NCBI GenBank assembly: GCA_013397695.1
Contig: VYZI01000184.1
Span: forward strand, 468,163 to 532,162
DNA from: Centropus unirufus
Taxonomy: Eukaryota > Chordata > Aves > Cuculiformes > Centropidae
Reading direction: 5' to 3'
DNA length: 64,000 nt
This document shows positions 48,831 through 61,853 of the stretch, one piece after another. Made by a program: the position numbers and the translations under genes. Each line of letters begins with the position of its first letter. The stretch's first letter is position 1. Below the pieces are notes generated by a model, which ran no database searches, had not been told where the DNA came from, and was given only the letters and a program-made list of their open reading frames with translations.

Positions 48831-51800
48831 CTGTTTAACTACATAATGGGCTGTTCAGGACAGCAAGTATAAAAGGGAAATTGAAATGGAAACTTGCCCA
48901 AAAGAGAATTTGGCCAGTGCACTTGGGCTGATTCAGCTCCTCTTAACGAAATAAAATTCTAATAACTGCAAGAGGCCATAGCACTTGTTATACCTAAAAA
49001 CTATTGTCCAGATTGCTTCTCATTAAATGCATATTGCATTTCATAAATGACAGAAAAAGACTACATGTTCATGGTCCCACCTTTCCACACATGGGTGTTG
49101 CTCCCATTACCCTTCATTGCCAAAACAGAACCGGGCTTTTGAAGTCAGATCGTAGATAATGTAAATTAGCACGTCTACACTGCTTGCTCTTTAACTGAGC
49201 AAACACAGAACAGTTTTCATCAGCTGGCAATTTAATTGTCTGTTTTATTAAGGCCAAATTGTTATTTTTCTAAATTGGTTTTTTTGGACAGGATTTTTTT
49301 ACTTGTCTAGTACAAAAACATGAATATTTTCACCTAAGCTTAAACGAGGGGGAGTTTTATTTGAAGATACGGTCATTACTCACCAACACGGTCCATTAGT
49401 GAGGGTTTTTCTTCTCTTTCCCTTACTCTTCTTTCATTCAACACAGCATTTCCCATTCCTAAAGCCGAACTGTCCTACAGGTTCCGTATTTGTGAGAAGA
49501 ATTATTGCAGAGCCTCGGGCTTAGTTCTGATTCAGTTGTATTAGAATCAATGCTAAGAAACCGAAATCAGAAAGAAATAAATGTCAGATTGGGATCGGTC
49601 TAATTCCGATCAATATTTCGGAGCTATTAATTAATTAATATGGAGAAATATAGCTGAGTTAGCGAGCGTGTAATTACTCCGTGGGGTCACAGTCAAGCGG
49701 AGGTCTTGGGAGGAGGTTCAGGACTCTGATTATGTTCCTCACTGAGAAATACTAGCTGCATTTATAATTACCCATGGAATCCACATGCTCATATCCATGC
49801 TTTGATTTACCCTTTGCAGATTTAATAGTATGGCCATCTCATTTTAAAAGGGCTCAGCATGTATGTACTCTTTGGTACACTTTATATATTAATTTTCTGC
49901 TTTAAGAAAATTCTCCTTTCAAGTAGCCTGACTTACACTGCTCTAGAAACTGTTCTTTCCTGAAGAAAAGCCACTATGCCTGTGCAGGATTTTCTGCACA
50001 GAGACAAAACTCATACTTTCATTTACCATGTGACATGCCAAAATAATCAAGTGTGGCCTAAGGACTAAATTAAATGCCTCCTATAGAATTTCAAGGAATG
50101 TTAGAACCAGGAAACTAGCTGTTTAGTTATCATTAAAAGTATATATAAATATATATAAATATATATATACATAAGAAATCATATCGACGATGAGGATGAA
50201 CTGAGTGCCAAATATTCACCATCTGTATAAAGCTACACTTCACTAGAATTAAACTATTTTATGTAATTCTCTTTCTCATGCTTTTATGGTTCTTTTGATA
50301 AATTCTATTTAGTAGCATGCAGGATACCTAAATTGAATGTACAGTATGTTGTTTCATTGCTACAATAATTTCTTGCTTCTCAGTAATATCTTCTTTACCA
50401 GAATGTTATTTGTTACTTTGAAGACATATTTGAGAATTGTTTTATTATTGAGTTATTCTTTTTTCATGGTTCTCTATTCACCTCCAGCTGATTGTAAGAA
50501 AATGTGCTTCACTATTTTGCCCCATGGCTCTTTTATGAAGCTGCCTCTTTCAATTGGTTTATGTATTGTTTATGTTCATCTCCTGTAAATAATTCTGCAA
50601 TTAAATTTTTTGAGAAAAATAGAGTACACTCTTTATTACGTTTTAAATTTTACAGCAGTCAAAATAAGCCATTTCCAATCAATTTGTGGCCCACACTAAA
50701 TCATTACTATAGATAGTCTTTGATTATCCATAAATTAATTTTCAATAAAATATTTTTGATAGGTTGTAGTCTGAATTCAAAGAACGACACATTTAAAATC
50801 TGAAGGAATTTGGCAGATGACAGAATCCGCTATGGCAATGCTATCGTTATGTTTTGATTAATCATCATTAGTGCCATAGTTATGGAATATCATGGACTGA
50901 ATTTGAATTAGACCAGTTTGTGTCACTAATAGAAATGATAATAGCCTCTTTCGTGTGTCAAACATCCAATATTGAATTATTTTTAAGCACTAGTTATTGG
51001 GCAGAAGTAACTGAAAGAATTTGGTTAGGAAAGGTGAATCTCTGTGTGTCTTTTGCTGTTTGCAAAAAAAAAGAGAAATAGGAATTTTAGCCTACTTTAT
51101 GTTTTGCGGCTCCTTCCAGCACGGACAAATCTCCTTCAGAGAACAGTTTAACACCTCAGCAGAAAATTTGATCAATACTTCACATTGGCCACACTTCTTG
51201 ATAAGACAGAAGCCACAATAGGCATGAAACAATGATGTGTGGAGTCTAAATAAAGGAGGTACCAAAAATACTGTGACTAATATGAAGTTTTTTGGCATAG
51301 AAAAGAGTTTGATTGAATTATTGGATTTTTATTGCTCATTTATTATATATACTATCAAAACACCCAGGAGACCTCGCTATGGACCAAGACAACATGGTAC
51401 ATTTATAAATGGGTAAGGTTCTCCTTAGCACAGAGTTTACAACTCAGCCATCAGGCGGGAAATAGCAGACAGGCAGACGCAGGAGAGAAACCGAGGCAAA
51501 AAAGTGAGATGCTATTAATTAAAATGAAGAATGGTTGTTGCAGCATCCCTGCAGCCCATCAGCTGTCAATTGCTTCATAGCCATCAGAAAAAGAGAGGAT
51601 AATTAAGTAGGTTGGAAGATACCCTCAGGGAGCTCTTCCCAAGAAGGGAGGAAGTCCAAGAAAGTTGTTTGTTTGAAAACTTAACACAGAGATGATGAAT
51701 TTTGGCATCATGAGTCACCTGGAGGTGGAAGCCGACATCTCCGTAATTAATGGATGCTGCTAGGTACACTGCAAACAGGTGGGGCACAAAGAAGCTGTGA

Positions 51801-53949
51801 AAGGTCTTGGCAGTAAGACCAATAAAATTAAAGATGCAGGACTCTGCTATCTCATTATTTGCGTAAAGGAATCTTCACCTTCAATTCTTGTTGAGGAAAG
51901 CTCGACATTTTCCCACTGTATTCCAGCAGTTCTTATGAAAATGAAATTTAGAGAGAGAGAGGTCATTAGAGCAGCTTAGCCCTGCTTTCTTTCTGTCTCA
52001 TAACAGTAAATGTTATGACCTGGAGCATCACTCATAGCAGATCTGTAGTGATGTTTTACTGAGATTTTACATCTAAGGCCTTGATCACCTCCAGCTGAAA
52101 TCCCAATAACCATTTAGCTTGTCTCACCCATCATGAGTTCCCTAAAATAGGGTGATTCTTCCTGCAGCCTGGAAAGGACTAACAAGCAAGCTGTTTCTGC
52201 TACAATAGTATTACAGATGGTCGCATGCCAGCCTTAGTATCATAGGCAAATCCATGTAAATGAGGACAGTCATCGCCAATGAACTAGCAAGGTCAGTAAA
52301 GCTGGAGCAAAGAGGCGGCATATTTTATTTCAATTGCTGATCCAAATAATCAGGTGCGGAATACATGCTCTGGAATTAGCATATTTATTCCAGTTGAACT
52401 GCACTGACGCTGGCAGTGGGTCCGTGGAAGGCTGTTATTGCTTTAACCGTAGCAGCACAGCTCAAGTGTGAAAATTCTGAAATGTAGACAAGTGCCTTAC
52501 ATAACCTATTGCAGCTCTAACACAATCCCTGGACAGATTCCGCTGTGAGTTTTTAAACAATCAATTAATAAGTAGCTAGAGGATAATATGGTGATAAAAA
52601 CCAGGCAACACTGAAATGCCAACATCCTATCATGTCAACCAAATTAATTTTCTTCTTTGACAGGATGAACGGCCTAATGGCTTAGGTGAAAACAGTAGGC
52701 TGTGATACATCTTCACTTCATTAAGGCTTTGGATACAGTTCCAGTGTAACATTTTTATATAAAACTAGGAAAATATTGTCTGAGTAAAATTGTTTTAAAA
52801 CAAAATCTGATGCAGCTGAAAAAATTATTTTAAATATGTATATATTCTGGGCCCATTATGAAATCGAAAGGGCTTTTGAAGTGGGAGAGAAAGGGAGAAG
52901 CTTACAGAACTCTAACCTGCTTTCAGTACAAGTCAGTACTTTCATGGACAACTTTGATGATTTACTAAAATATATAACATCCATTCATCATGAGATACAG
53001 AGGTTGCTGGTTCCACCGTGGACACAATCAAAATTCAAAATGACCCTCAAAAAATGTGACACTTTATAAACCCAATGTGGCGAAATTCAGTGAAGAATAA
53101 ATCCAAAATGAAAGGGCACGATCGAGCTCAGATGTGACAAAACAACCATTTGAGAATAAGTAGAGCGAAGAGGATGAGGACGATGGTGGATCACGAGCTA
53201 CATGTGAGTCAACCTGATGATAAATCAACACAAGTTAAATCACATGCTCGTAAGGAAAGGGGGAATCTAATAGTGAGCGTATTAGCATAACATTAAATTA
53301 GTGTGGCTTAACAAATTATCATGCTGTGTAATCATCCATGTATACACAAGCCTAAATTATGGCAAGCGCACATAATTGGGCTTGACATTGCGAGCCTGGC
53401 TAAAACAAACTACCCACAGAAGGAAAAAGTCTTCAGATGCGTAGAAGCAAAGTCCTGGCTTGTTCTCCACCATCCAGGCTGCTCGGTAGCCATCTCCATG
53501 GCCAATGCATTTGGCTGCATGCCAGGTCCCTAAGGGCTTCTGACAGGCTGAGGCCCTTTTAGAACCCACCTGTAGGTCACGCATGTCTCTGTCTTAGGCA
53601 TGAACCACGGGGATGGAGCAGAGGGCAGAATGCTTTTTGTTTAGGAAGCAGAATGTTCTGTTCGGATACGTCCTCTCCCAACCTCGTTCTCTTCAACTCA
53701 GCCACGTCCATCCAAATCTTCTCTGAGATCACGGAAATTTCCCTCTGAATCTCAGGCTCAAATGAGTGCAATAGGCAGAAGCGTTACGGTGCATCTAAAA
53801 GTGACACCGAACGGCTGAATCTTCAGCCATGACCTTGAGAAAGTGGGAAAGGTTCTAGGGATGCAGGGATGTCTCCTGTGTGCTACAGACAGGTTCTTGC
53901 TTCACTCTGGTCAGTACTGGTAAGGCTTTGGTTTGAGTATTAAACCCTG
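48831..53949. other. Gene-free flank, AT-rich
   Basis: No gene, RNA or clear mobile element is seen. It contains a TATAAA/TATATA tract at 50140-50171, a palindromic motif at 49593-49611 in an ordered AT-rich block (about 49560-49700), and other stretches (about 52240-52420, 53320-53410) with the low-repeat look of conserved noncoding DNA. Open frames are short. Confidence 0.8.
50140..50171. repeat. TA-rich simple repeat
   Basis: Alternating TATATAAATATATATAAATA-type sequence, a low-complexity AT microsatellite. Confidence 0.93.
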
Positions 53950-54245
53950 TTTGGAGCAATTGAGAAGCCCAAGGAGAAAATTCAGAAGCAAGCAACAAGG
54001 ATTATAAGGGGTTTATAAAAGATAATGAGAGGCGTGTGTGCTTGCAGCCCACAAGGCCAACAAAGTCCTCGACTGCATCAAAAGAAATGTGGCCAGCAGG
54101 GACAGGGGGGGGATTGAGCCCCTCTACTCTGCTCTTGTAGATCCCACTTGGAGTCCTGTGTCCAGTTCTGGGATCCCCAGTATAGGAAGGTCATGGAACT
54201 GTTGGAATGGGTCCAGAGGATTCCACGAAGATGATCTATGATTTA
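53950..54245 (+). mobile_element. Two CR1-like fragments in tandem
   Basis: The first part (about 53960-54030) has AGCAACAAGGATTATAAGGG, typical of the CR1 region after the RT-derived part. The second (about 54036-54245) has GCCCACAAGGCCAACAAAGT, AAGAAATGTGGCCAGCAGGG, CCCCTCTACTCTGCTCTTGT and GGTCCAGAGGATTCCACGAA, which in CR1 normally lies 5' of the first part. The order is therefore not that of one element, suggesting two insertions or a rearrangement. Both are on the plus strand. Confidence 0.8.
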
Positions 54246-55534
54246 GAAATGATGACATGAGTGAACAGACTTCAGAAAACGAATCGGGAAAAGATTGACT
54301 CGTTTCAACACAAAGAGGTTGTTGTGAACAGTCAGCGCAATGGCTTCCCCATTTCCTGGAATGAAGTTGTTATCATCACAATTAGCATAAAATTTCAACT
54401 TTCTGCTGTTTGTTTGAATAAGGGTAGTGAATCCTGGGGAAAAAAAAAAGGTTTAGTTGAAGGAATCATCAATATAAGGTAGCAAGCATACCTTATGCCA
54501 CCTTACGGCTGTGATCCGCCCCTCAGGATCCCCATGGAGAACCACAGGAACCTCTCAGCATCCAGGCTGCGCACATGGTCTGAAAGGGATGTGCCTGGAT
54601 CTCTGGTCCCCTCCTCTCCCTCCACAATCCTATTTGTAAGCAGTTGGCCATTTGCAAGGCCAACAATTTGCAACTGTCAGATCCCAAAGGAATGAAGCTG
54701 GGCCATTCTTGGATAAAAGGCTTTAACACTAAATAAAGGAACTGGAGTAAATTGGTGATAGTGGCCGGATCAGCAATGTTCTTTCTTTAGTATGTGTCCA
54801 TTTTTGATGATATCATCCATATGATGTCCATTTTTATTATTAGCAGGCACGAGGCTGCTTGAAATGTTGCAATTAAGGGAAAAATCAAAACTTTCTGCTC
54901 CACCTGAGAAGTAACATCACCTCAGCCTATATGGCTGAATGGAAGCTCGGATCCTTAGAAAAAATTAACAGGCACTGCCAAAATCTCCTAGAAAGTCCTT
55001 GTGGCTGCTGTGATGTTATTTTATTCTTCGTGACCCCCCACTAATCCAACCGCGTAGGTGTGAGCTATTTGGGTAAAATTCAGCAGCACAGAAGGGTTTG
55101 CTTCTCAGAAGGGGCGGGCACCCATCATTGCCAGACTTGGTTTGCCTAAAACTCATCACACTCACTGCACTGAGATATTTGAGGAGGAGGCAAGGTCAAT
55201 GGAACGGAAAATAAGGCCATATCAATTTAAATGCCGATCCTTGAGGAGTATATGGTAATAGACTGCTTCAAACAAATCTGAAAAGGAAATTAGCCTTGGT
55301 AAAAATCAAGGATTCCACGTATTAAAAAATTACATGAACCCAATTGTAAGAGAAGTGATAAATCAGTTTTGCCAGATAGGAAATAAATCATGAGGGAACA
55401 GTAAGGGAAGCAGATGAATGTTATGCTTTGGGGTTTGAACATGTCAAAGTAAATTTTGTAAAATATTAATAAATTTATGAAGCATTGACAACATCTTACA
55501 AAAAAAAAAGCTAGTATTTAAAGTTTTATGAATT

Positions 55535-55640
55535 ATTATATTTATATATTTGTATGAGTTTATGTGTATATATTTTTGTGTGTATCTATATATATACATA
55601 TCTATATGTATATAGATATGTATATATCTATGCATACAAA
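55535..55640. repeat. AT-rich alternating purine-pyrimidine tract
   Basis: A mixture of TATA, TGTA and TCTATA units, with partial self-complementarity around ATATCTATATGTATATAGAT. It is low complexity, and open frames across it are artefacts. Confidence 0.9.
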
Positions 55641-57486
55641 AATAAAAGAGGATCAACCATAAATTTTAGATTAATTTAATTTCTGTAAATGGCAAAAAAA
55701 TACATTTGGTTTGGTTTGAGTATGTCTGTATCTCAGCATAAAACCGTTTGCTTGTCTAAGTCATGGAAGCTGAAAAGAAGGTGGAAGAGAGTAGGGATGA
55801 GGAATGGGAAAATTTATAGACCATAGCAAACATAAATGTTCTTTATTCTATGCTTATTAGGTATATATGATTACTTTATCTGATTTAAAATAGAATTTTA
55901 CCATAATTCTGCTTTAGGGTGAAAAAACATTTTTGGGGGTTAATTCCCACTATGAATCTGTTACTACAGCCAGATTCTGAATAAAACATACACACACATT
56001 GCACCAGGAGACAAACCACCTGTGCGTGAGACGAGCTAATTCATTCATTTTGATACCTTCCAGCCTGAATTAGGGCAGGAAGTTGTATCATTTTGAGACA
56101 AACTGCTATGCAACAAAATCAAGATATTTTATTCCTCCTCTCAGATTCACTCCATTCTCCCAAGATAATCTTTCCAGAATACATTTTATCAATTGAGTTA
56201 TTTAATGTGACGTGGAATAAACAAAATTTACCAGAGCATCTTCATTTGGAACGGTTAGTAAGAAGCTGTAATACTTCATCAGATTTTACATGTTGAACGT
56301 AAAGCAAGAACAAAATGTGAACCAAAGAATAAATGTAAACCAAAAATGAAAAAAAAAAGCCTAATACATGGAGATAAATGCAAATCTCTGTCCTTTCAGA
56401 AGGTTCATTTAAAGCCATGTGCGTGCCAGATGTGACAGCACGGGCAGAGAGGAGGTTCCCTGTGTATGGCATTTCCCGGCTTGATTTTCTCCAAATATCA
56501 AATTAAAACAAGTGTAATCAAAGTGCTGTTGTACATCAGGGGCTATAAAGCTCTTCTTTGAATTAACAGGAGATCGAGGTGGTGCAACAAAAGGCTGGGG
56601 TTTGTGCAGAGGAGCAGAGAGCAGCACTTCATGGCCACTTGAGTTGGAAGTCCCTGGGGCGCGATTACCATCTGCGATGCGTTTCACTTCCACGGCGCTT
56701 GCCTTGTGAGACCTGACAGACTGTGACCCTTCCTTGGCTTCTTTCTGTGACCAAACGATTCTGTTCTGGGAAGCAGGCAGACGAGCTGGCCCGTGAGCTG
56801 CTTAGTATTGGTCTTTATTGTCACAAATTAAATACCTGTAGATGCCTCCTGGGTTGATCTGTCTTAGTATCAAGTGTCAGGTGCTACAAAGGGACCATTG
56901 ACTTTTGTGAAGAAAGAGTAAAGGCTTCTGGGGAAGCTGCTGATGGATTTTCACCTGTCAGGAAAGCTTGGGTGAGTGCAGGGACAAGGTGAGCGATACC
57001 TCTGAGTCAATTCATGAAAGGGTGTAGTTTTGCACGGGAAAATATATGGGGGAAATCATTCCCGGGGAGGTGGGTGGGAGATGTCAGAGATGGATGGGAG
57101 GGAACAATAGCTGCTATTCAGTCACAAGCTTATTTCCAACAGCTAAAAATGAGAGATGATCATAATCAAAATAGGATCTTACTTGCTGCAATCCTCCTTG
57201 CATTAGCTTACGCTTCCCAAGGGAGAGCTGGATTTCAGGAAGCATAAAAGGTCTGACGGCCCTTTCCCCCTTCATCACCCCATCGCCCTCCCTCTGCTGC
57301 TCTGAGCCCCTTTCTGAAATTCTCACAAGGTGTAATTGTTTGCTTTTGCTCTACACAGACAATACCTGGATCCTGGGAGTTCCCTCCCTATGCTGCTCTG
57401 GTTCAAAGTAAATCTCTTTTATCCCTTCTTGCTTCGTTTTACCTTATTCTAGAAGGAACCTCACTGTTTCTTAGATTTAACTAAAT

Positions 57487-57642
57487 AAACCTAATAATAG
57501 GTTTAGGTTTTAATAGGTTTTATTAATAGCTAATAAGCTAAATAATATAATAAATCCATATAAATGTGGTTCTCCCACCTTTCTTGGTTCAAAAGGCTTT
57601 TGAAAGATAATAAAACCTATTCAATAATAATAAAACCTATTA
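57487..57642. repeat. Inverted AAACCTATTA-type motifs
   Basis: TAATAGGTTTTATTA (57511-57525) has an exact reverse complement at 57628-57642 and a 14-base match at 57608-57621. A smaller palindrome, AAACCTA/TAGGTTT with a 4-base spacer, lies at 57487-57504. The single strand could fold into a hairpin with a loop of about 100 bases. Confidence 0.85.
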
Positions 57643-58427
57643 CTTGGAACAGACACAGACAGATTGAAGGATGCCTTTGGATAACTGTGCGGAGGGCCAG
57701 CCTGGAGAGGCACCCAACCCCTTTTTACCTATGTCAAAGGGACACAGAAGGGAAGAAGTATTTAACGGTCTCATTTTGCAAAGTCTGGAAACCGTGAGGA
57801 ATGACAGGAATACATCCCACCTCCTTCCCAGCCTGCCCTCCTGGCTGTCTTTCCAGAGTCGCTGCCCTCTAAACACTCAGCATTGCAGAAGTTTCTACTG
57901 CCACCCATTGCTGTACCCGAGCACATCTGCTCTGACAGTGATCGCAAACTCCCGGGGAGGTTCCATTCGCATTTCCCTTTCTGGAGTCACAGCTCTCCAG
58001 CACAGCAAACAGATAGATTTGGGAATTACATTTGGGAATTACTCTGAAGTGCGTCTGCGTAGTTTAGGGTGGAAATGCTTTCTCAAAGGCAAAGTGTGAT
58101 CCAGCTGTGGAGTCATTTCATCTCTCTTCAGTGTCGACTTCTTCTCAGCCATGAGCACTTCGGCCCCGGCTTTGCCGCAGAGGTTTTGTTCCAGATGTTG
58201 TCAGCAGGTTAGTGTAGGATGGAGGAGAAAATCCAGGTCTCCATAACCTCTGAGGCTAAGCATCCATTGCCTGACATCAAGACGCATTACAGCACGCGAT
58301 TAGAAGCACTCCTATAAAGGGAGGTGAGAAGCAAACCACATTTTGGGCTGTGCTGGTACATCTGGACCATCAGTATGCGATGCCGTAACAAAGAAATCTG
58401 TGCTTTCCTGTAGACAGAGCTTGCAAA

Positions 58428-58452
58428 GAAAAAAAAAAAGAAAAAAAAAAAG
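58428..58452. repeat. A-rich tract
   Basis: Adenine runs interrupted by single G residues, a low-complexity tract. Confidence 0.93.
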
Positions 58453-60399
58453 CATAAAACCAATGAGCTGTTGGTGCGATATAAAATACCAAATTCAAGG
58501 ATTGTCCTCAATTCTTGGGGTCTTGATTTCAATCTTTTTCAGACAGTTTGGGGGATTTCAGGTTGTCATATTGTTTTGCATTTTTTTCCTTGAACTCTGC
58601 TTTTGCTGTTCAAAGAACTGTGCTTTAATTTTCATTTCATTTCCTCCCTTCAGCTTCATCTGCTACAACAACCACTCACATCAGGCTTGCGTCTCTGTGC
58701 ACAGACACAAACACATACGTGTGTGGAGATGATAAATTCCCTTTACATGATTGCTTGTTGTGAAGGCAATTCAATCTCAAAGTTTTCCATGCCAATTGTC
58801 AGCATCTGGTGAAATTATATGGCAGGACAGTGTTAAGCAAAGCAAATGAATTCATTTTTATAAGTGGGACCAGGAAGAAAACACATTTGTTTGTATTTGA
58901 AAAAAAAAAGTGAGAATCGTTTCACCAGCACCATAGCAGTGAGGAACTTTATGGCATGTCTGGAGTAAAGCTTGGTTCTGCATGAAATGTGTGTGGAAAA
59001 CAAAAAAAAAAGCCATTTACAATAGGCAGCTTAAGCTGGCGGGATTTTGGGAGCTCCATGCTGAGTATGGATTTGGGAGCAACAATGTAGAGCCTAGAAT
59101 GGGGCAGGAGGAGAGACGAGGACTTTCTCTCTACAGGTTTCTCCCAGCCTTGATGAGACAGGGAAGGAATCAAAGAAGGAATTAAATTGACTTCAATACC
59201 TGGAAGTCCAGAAGTCTCTAAGGATCTTTGTGCTTTCCTGCCTAATGCCCAGGATGTAGAAAGGTATGGAGGAAGAAATTTGGCTCGTACTGAGCAAGAA
59301 GGGGAGTGGGCATAGAGGGGAGGAAGAGGAAAAGAGCCAGGGAATAGGAAGGATATGGGCCAGGAAATAGGCAGAAATACATGTGGGAGAGATGCTGAAA
59401 GTGGCCAAGGTTGACTGAGCAGGACCTTCTCCTCCCAACTCTAACTGGATCTAGGGCTACTCAGCGTAAGCGTTCAGCTCCTCCTAACCAATGCCTCTGG
59501 AAAAAATGATACATCAGGAGTCAGCGGTCTCGCCCCTCTTGAGAGACCACTTCACGTGGGGGGCAGCAAGGACATTGGAAGGAGCTGGTTTAAATAATAC
59601 AATTCAGGTATTTTTTAAATACCAAACTGGATTTTAGGTGGGGGTAGAGAAGATGGGAGATTTTAAGTGTTCTGCATTGAAGCCATTTGGAGAGTGCGTA
59701 TAAGGGGGAGAAAATAATCTGTCCCTCTAATAAAGAACAGATTTAATAGAGCTTCATCTTAGGCCAAAAAAGTTGGTGGAAAGAAGGATGAGCAAGCTCC
59801 CGGCTGGGGCATGGAAGGTTCCTCTGCACCCTCCCTCCAATCTCCCAATTCCAGTGCTGCCACATAATAAACAAGTGTGAAAAGCTACAAGTAATGACAG
59901 GGTTTTAGAATACAGCAAGGGGGATAATAGGTTATGAAATTAAACAAGGTTCCTATCTGAACACAGAGGAACTTCAATAATTTTAATTAATGGCCAGGAG
60001 ACACATTACAAGGTACAAGACAAGCAGAGAGGCATAAATGAATAAATAAAACCATCAAGCATGCTGAATCATAGAATATATTTTCCTCATTTTATTTGTT
60101 GTTTTCGTTCAAATTACAAATAAAATACCCCAAATCGGTTGTAGGTGATGTACAGATCTTGTTAACATTAAAAAAAAAAATCAACTGATTAAACCCACAA
60201 CAAAATATTGCAGACCTAATTTAATCTCAATAATGCAATCCATCTTTGTGTGTCCAGAGGGTCAGCAGTACATTCATTGAACGTGTCACACCAGGAATAC
60301 CAGATCTTACAAAAGTACATAGTTACTGGGGCTTTACTCTAGAGAAAAAAGAGCTATTTATTTGAATGGACCGCATGAGGGATTGTGGGATAAGGATTA

Positions 60400-60620
60400 T
60401 ACCCTCAGCACTAGACAATAGGAAAAAATTCCTTACCAAAAGGATTATCAGGCCCTGGCAGAGGCTGCCCAGGGAGGTGGTGGAATCCTCATCCCTGGAG
60501 GTGTTTAAAAAATGGGTAGATTTAGTGCTTAGGGATCTGGTTTAGTAGTGGACAGATACGGTCGTCTTGATGAATTCAAAGGTCTTTTCCAACCTGGTGA
60601 TTCCATGATTCTGTGATAAC
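60400..60620 (+). mobile_element. CR1 LINE, 3' end copy
   Basis: The phrases GGCAGAGGCTGCCCAGGGAG, TCATCCCTGGAGGTGTTTAA and GGGATCTGGTTTAGTAGTGG are followed by CTTTTCCAACCTGGTGATTC and an ATGATTCTGTGATAA tail. This is the standard end of an avian CR1. It is 5'-truncated, and the left boundary is approximate. Confidence 0.93.
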
Positions 60621-61678
60621 TATTTGGGACATATTTCTGAACACTGGGTGAGGAACCCTGTTATTTTCACATGGGTAGAAAAAAACTACAAATGGAAAAC
60701 GAAAAATTGTGGTAAAAACCAGGATAAACTGTCACAACGTGAAAACTGACATGAAAAAAAGATCTTCTCCAAGGCTGCAATTTCCCCTCTTCCCTGTTCC
60801 AGCCCAACAACACAGGCAATGGCCAAGAAGAAAAATCATTTAAGGCAGGTTTGCTCCTGGCTGGTTTCATTCTATGCTGAGCAACTTTTCTCTAATGAGA
60901 AAAGTAATATAATTCAGTATATTTGGGCTTGAATAAAATCTGCTGTTCCTATCCTTGAAATATTAATTACCTGTTGTGTTCATCCACCTACAGAAAATTC
61001 ACCGGGCACTTCAAGATTTACTTAAATGGACTAAAAATGGATTTTCAAAGCACTACTAAAGGATCGTTTGCCAGAGTCTGATGGTAACTGGCAGAGTGCA
61101 GCTGGTCAGAGAGTCCAAGTGGAGTAGCCAGGGTGCCAGCAGGTATCCCAGCTGAGAGGAGAGAGAACAATGATATCCCTCACCATCTGCAGGTGTTTTC
61201 TTCCCTAAAACCTTGGTGTTTTCTTCCATAAAATCTTCACAGCAGTTTCCTCCTAGAAGCAGGCTTTCCTTGCACTGTGTTGGATTAATGTAGCTCCATT
61301 AGTACTGATAATGCTACTGCTTCCTTTGCATAAATCCTGTCCGCGGCAGAAAGAAAAAACTGTAAAAAAACACACATTTTTTTAAAAAAGTGCCATTTCA
61401 CAATGGCTTGTCCAATTCATAACTGATTTCTCCCTAAAATAGCCAAGTTTTCCAAATTATTTCAGCACCAATGAATCAGGATATTCCGACAGAACGAAAC
61501 CAATGATGAAAAGAAAAAACAACTTTAAACAAGCATTTATAGGTAAAACAGCTAAGAAAGTAAGTTCAGCTACCATTAGGCTGAAAAAAAACTTCCTTGA
61601 TTTTTTTGATGACCTATTTATAGTCTCTATACAGTCTTTTAAAAGACTCTGGCAAATTTAAGGAGTTATGCAAGTTAT
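60621..61678. other. Gene-free flank
   Basis: AT-rich unique sequence with no gene or element recognised. A small duplication (GGTGTTTTCTTCC twice, about 61192-61234) is present. Confidence 0.8.
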
Positions 61679-61853
61679 ATTAAACTTCAGAAAATGCCTC
61701 ACAGAGGAGCCTAAAAATAACTTCATCTGCTTAGTTCGTAAAAAAAACCTCCACTTAACCCACCCTCCCCCAAATTAAAAAAAAAATTGGCATGTCATCT
61801 GATTATGATATATCAGTATTTTCCCAGGAAAGAAATAACAGGGAATTAATAGG
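61679..61853 (+). repeat. Duplicated block, copy 1
   Basis: It begins ATTAAACTTCAG and includes GCCTCACAGAGGAGCCTAAA, CCACCCTCCCCCAAATTAAA and TCTGATTATGATATATCAGT, ending about GGAATTAATAGG. It matches 62957-63123 with only a few mismatches. It is 8-9 bases longer because it keeps a short ACTTCATCT-like segment. Confidence 0.95.

Larger units (their letters stand above)
54246..60399. other. Gene-free flank
   Basis: No gene is supported. It contains a TATA/TGTATA-rich tract at 55535-55640, inverted AAACCTATTA-type motifs at 57487-57642, and an A-rich tract at 58428-58452. The remainder is unassigned single-copy-looking DNA with short chance frames. Confidence 0.8.
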
